Positions 8,541 to 10,922 of a DNA stretch of 10,922 bases are shown in pieces. The position numbers were made by a program, and so were the translations under genes. The stretch comes from Bacteroidota bacterium. GTDB taxonomy: Bacteria > Bacteroidota > Kryptoniia > Kryptoniales > JAKASW01. The first letter of the stretch is position 1; the number at the start of each line of letters is the position of its first letter. The stretch lies in the NCBI GenBank assembly GCA_021785235.1, contig JAJYGB010000621.1, positions 1 through 10,922 of the forward strand, in the 5' to 3' direction. The notes beneath the pieces are model-generated. The model made no database searches, had not been told where the DNA came from, and saw only the letters and a list, made by a program, of their open reading frames with translations.

Positions 8541-8580
8541 TGAGTCAGCTAACTATTGTGGAGAGACCGCGCAGGAACAG

Positions 8581-9231
8581 TCACTCCGCGAGTTGGTTCT
8601 CCATGACATATCTCATGATCTCCACGGTGGTAGTCATATTCATTTTCGTGAGAATCCTTTTCCTGTAAGTGCTGATGGTCGGAGGGCTAAGATTAAGCTG
8701 GCGCGCAATCTCGGTTGGAGTCCTTCCGGAGCCGATCAGAAGCATTACTGAAAGCTCTCTTGCAGAAAGGGCCTCGTGAGGAGGAAGGCCGTCCTCGCGT
8801 TTTGTGCCTTCGGCCAGGACCTCTGCCAGCCGCTGCGGTATGTGTTTTCTTCCTCGAACCACCTTCCTGACCGCTTCGACGAGCTCGTCCGCCGCGCTTT
8901 CTTTTGTGAGATATCCGTCCGCGCCCGATTTCAAGGCCCTGACACCGAAGCGTTCCTCCGGGTGCATGCTTAGAATAATGACTTTTGTTTTGGGAAACAC
9001 TCCCTTCACTTCCTTCAATATTTCCAACCCATTTTTGCCAGGGAGGGTTATATCGAGGAGAACTACGCTCGCATCGAGTTCGCGTAGGCGATCCATTCCT
9101 TCCACACCGTTGGAGGCCTCTCCGACAACTTTCATATCGGATTCATAATCTATGAATCTTTTCAGCCCCTGCCGAAACATCTTATGGTCATCTATAAGAA
9201 ATACGTTTATCATTTTGGAATCCGCGGACAT
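8581..9231 (-). CDS. NarL/FixJ-family response regulator (REC-LuxR HTH)
   Basis: A 216-residue transcription regulator of the usual NarL-family length. The receiver domain (about 7-125) has the acidic pair D14-D15, phospho-acceptor D60 in VVLLDITLPGKNG, S88 at the switch Ser/Thr position in ILSMHPEER, and K110 in YLTKESAADE. A linker (126-152) leads to a LuxR-type helix-turn-helix (about 153-216) with LSARELSVMLLIGSG, TPTEIARQLNLSPPTISTYR as scaffold and recognition helices, and KRILTKMNM. Phosphorylation at D60 by the adjacent kinase should permit dimerisation and DNA binding. Its ATG lies 8 bases after the kinase stop, with only a weak ribosome binding site, so translational coupling is likely. 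Met7 (ATG 9213) is a possible alternative start and begins nearer the receiver fold. Target genes cannot be deduced. Confidence 0.95.
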   Translation of the reverse strand: MSADSKMINVFLIDDHKMFRQGLKRFIDYESDMKVVGEASNGVEGMDRLRELDASVVLLDITLPGKNGLEILKEVKGVFPKTKVIILSMHPEERFGVRALKSGADGYLTKESAADELVEAVRKVVRGRKHIPQRLAEVLAEGTKREDGLPPHEALSARELSVMLLIGSGRTPTEIARQLNLSPPTISTYRKRILTKMNMTTTVEIMRYVMENQLAE

Positions 9232-9239
9232 GCTGTAAT

Positions 9240-10922
9240 CTAACTTTCTGCACAGAGATCTGGCTTTTCTTCGACAAACGGCACTTCGACCTTTACAAGG
9301 GTACCCTTTCGACTTGCGGGCAGTACGGTGAATACTCCTCCGATCCCAGCCGCCCTTTCCTCCATCCCGAGCAATCCGATCGAACGTCTATCCCGGATAT
9401 TTTCTCTTGTGATGCCTATGCCGTTGTCCTTCACGGTGAGTGTCACCTTCCCGTCTCGCTGCGTTAATGATATCTCTGCCTTGTTCGCGCCGGAATGTCT
9501 GACAACATTCGTAAGCGCCTCCTGGAAAATTCGAAAGAGAACAGTCAACATTTTGTCATTCAGTCTGATTTTTTGGGTGCTGATGCGGACAGAGCATTTG
9601 ATTTTCGACTGACGGGAAATCTGCTCCGAGTACCATTTGATAGCCTCGGCGAGTCCCAGCTCATCGAGCACTTCCGGTCTCAGCGAAGTGGATATGCGAC
9701 GCACACTATTGACCAGTCCGTCGACTGACCTTGATAATTCCTGAAGTTCATTGATCTCAGTCAGGATTTTCTTAGAAGTCGAATGTTCGAGGAGACTCCT
9801 CCGCACGAGGGCGATTCCAAGTTTAAGTGTCGTCAGCCCCTGCCCGAGTTCATCGTGTATCTCACGCGCGACCAATATGCGCTCTTCTTCTCTGGCAGTC
9901 TGAAGGCCTGCCGCCAGCGCGCGAAGCTGTTCTCCGAGCTGGAGGGACCTCATCTCAGCTTCTTTTCTTTCGGTTATGTCGAGCACCGATCCCCTGATTC
10001 CTGTGAAGCCACCTCTATGAAAGACCGGGACGGGATGCACTATTCCCCACCTCACCTGGCCTTCCCTGACAACGAAGCGGCATTCAAAAGGAGTGGATAT
10101 TCCCCTCCTTTGTTCATCGAATCGCTCCGCGATCATGCCGTGATCATCAGGATGAACGAAAGAGCTAAAGTGGACGCCGAGACGCGATTCGAACCCAGGG
10201 CCAAAATAATGCTCCATCGCAGGACTTGCGTAAATGAGTTTACCCTCCGCGTCGAGCGAGAAAATCACCTCGTCGATGTTCTCGACAATTTCGCGGTACA
10301 TTTCGCGGGAGTTCTCGAGCTCTCGCTCGAAGTTTCTGAGAGGCGTTATGTCAGACATGCTTACGAGGACTTTACTGTAATCCTGCTCGAACCCCGGGAC
10401 AACCTTCCACCGCAGCATCACATGACGTTTCTCGCCGGTAAGTGTCTTTATTAATGTCTCGGATTCGTAAGTAGTCTCACCCTTCCAAATTCTCTCAATT
10501 GTTTCCGAGTGCGCCGGGCCGGCATCCGGATCGGATACGGAGTTCGCCGCTCTCATGAGCTGCAGAACCGATACCGCGTGATAGAGAGAAAGTGTAGACT
10601 TGTTGACGGAGAGAATCTTTACAGAATCAAACAGGGACTCTAGAAACTTTCGGTTACGTGCAAGAAACTCTCGAATGTTCTTCACGCCGGATGTTCTCAG
10701 ATTATCCAAGGTGCGCTTGACCTCGGAAAAGTCCTCCTCCCATAAGGACACAGGGGCATTTTCGAAAAGGTTTCTGAACCGATCTTCACTAGTCCTTAGG
10801 GCCTTTTCGGCGATCTTCTTCTCAGTGATGTCTTCGATCGTGCCTTCGAAATAAATTGTGTTTCCATGATCGTCGCGGATGGCTTTCGCGCTTTCTCGTA
10901 TGTACATCGCACGCCCGTCGAG
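9240..10922 (-). CDS. PAS-containing sensor histidine kinase, NarX/DegS (HisKA_3) type; 5' end outside the window
   Basis: The frame is open to the window edge: the five codons before ATG 10907 (Leu-Asp-Gly-Arg-Ala) continue a PAS fold, so that Met is internal and the true start lies beyond. Counting from Met 10907, residues 1-37 are the end of a PAS domain (GTIEDITEKK). Residues about 42-190 form a PAS-like domain with a helical insertion (SLWEEDFSEVKRTLDNLRTS). Residues about 200-318 are a standard PAS (YREIVENIDEVIFSLD to DITERKEAE). A coiled coil precedes the dimerisation/phosphotransfer motif VAREIHDELGQGLTTLKLG, with H351 as phosphorylation site. The ATPase domain follows: FRIFQEALTNVVRHSGA (N-box, 458-474), DNGIG (494-498), GLLGMEERAAGIGG (511-524), with the F-box absent as usual for this family. 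No membrane segment is visible, so it probably senses a cytoplasmic or redox signal. It partners the NarL-type regulator encoded directly downstream. Confidence 0.94.
   Translation of the reverse strand, partial: LDGRAMYIRESAKAIRDDHGNTIYFEGTIEDITEKKIAEKALRTSEDRFRNLFENAPVSLWEEDFSEVKRTLDNLRTSGVKNIREFLARNRKFLESLFDSVKILSVNKSTLSLYHAVSVLQLMRAANSVSDPDAGPAHSETIERIWKGETTYESETLIKTLTGEKRHVMLRWKVVPGFEQDYSKVLVSMSDITPLRNFERELENSREMYREIVENIDEVIFSLDAEGKLIYASPAMEHYFGPGFESRLGVHFSSFVHPDDHGMIAERFDEQRRGISTPFECRFVVREGQVRWGIVHPVPVFHRGGFTGIRGSVLDITERKEAEMRSLQLGEQLRALAAGLQTAREEERILVAREIHDELGQGLTTLKLGIALVRRSLLEHSTSKKILTEINELQELSRSVDGLVNSVRRISTSLRPEVLDELGLAEAIKWYSEQISRQSKIKCSVRISTQKIRLNDKMLTVLFRIFQEALTNVVRHSGANKAEISLTQRDGKVTLTVKDNGIGITRENIRDRRSIGLLGMEERAAGIGGVFTVLPASRKGTLVKVEVPFVEEKPDLCAES

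Larger units (their letters stand above)
8309..8580. other. Intergenic region between the response regulator and cheW
   Basis: This 272-base gap must hold the end of the kinase/regulator operon and most likely the promoter of the cheW operon. I find a TATAAC box on the minus strand (8411-8406) but no matching -35 box at 16-18 bases. I find no clear intrinsic terminator after the regulator stop at 8581. Two small repeats, at 8420-8458 and 8516-8540, are the only structure. A plus-strand open frame crossing this gap has no ribosome binding site and continues into the antisense of the regulator. Confidence 0.5.

Noticed and set aside
8351..8668. A 105-codon plus-strand frame across the gap before cheW, with a hydrophobic end.
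   Set aside because: It starts at TTG without a ribosome binding site, and its hydrophobic end is the antisense of the regulator's helix-turn-helix codons.
9783..10454. A 223-codon plus-strand open frame opposite the NarX-type kinase.
   Set aside because: It lies wholly antisense to a well-conserved kinase, has no recognisable domain and no ribosome binding site; similar antisense frames occur opposite all the other genes.
9240..10907. Treating ATG 10907 as the true start of the NarX-type kinase.
   Set aside because: The frame is open upstream, and the preceding codons continue a PAS domain, so the gene is cut by the window rather than starting here.

Overview
The window reads as a stretch of a free-living, probably motile Gram-negative bacterium. 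Every gene I can support lies on the minus strand, and base composition looks moderate and even throughout. A secreted GH92-type mannosidase with an 'MAQ' signal-peptide end, multi-PAS kinases and a four-helix-bundle chemoreceptor would suit the Bacteroidota / Ignavibacteria / Chlorobi assemblage. That placement is a guess from gene style only; there is no rRNA or other marker gene here.

Layout in the direction of transcription (high to low coordinates). First, 10922-8581: the 3' part of a PAS-PAS sensor kinase of the NarX/DegS (HisKA_3) type, its start beyond the window, followed 8 bases later by a NarL/FixJ-type response regulator. These form a classical two-component pair. Second, 8580-8309: a 272-base gap with small repeats, presumably holding the promoter of the next operon. 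Third, 8308-2734: a tight operon of cheW, a membrane chemoreceptor (MCP), and a large PAS-GAF-PAS-PAS hybrid histidine kinase with a C-terminal receiver domain. The kinase reading frame begins inside the last codons of the MCP gene. Fourth, 2733-2403: a 331-base gap with an imperfect inverted repeat and a plausible promoter. Fifth, 2402-1: a secreted GH92 alpha-mannosidase-like gene, open to the window edge and therefore incomplete at its C-terminus.

Working picture: the MCP senses a signal outside the cytoplasmic membrane and CheW couples it to a kinase. No cheA, cheY, cheR or cheB is present, so either a CheA encoded elsewhere is used or, more speculatively, the co-encoded hybrid kinase belongs to the same sensory complex. 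The NarX/NarL-like pair upstream probably controls transcription of unknown targets. The GH92 enzyme would trim alpha-mannose from glycans outside the cytoplasm and need not be functionally tied to the signalling genes.

I see no transposon, CRISPR array, tRNA or rRNA, and no clearly new system. The most notable points are the receptor/hybrid-kinase coupling, the overlapping reading frames, and the non-coding repeats.
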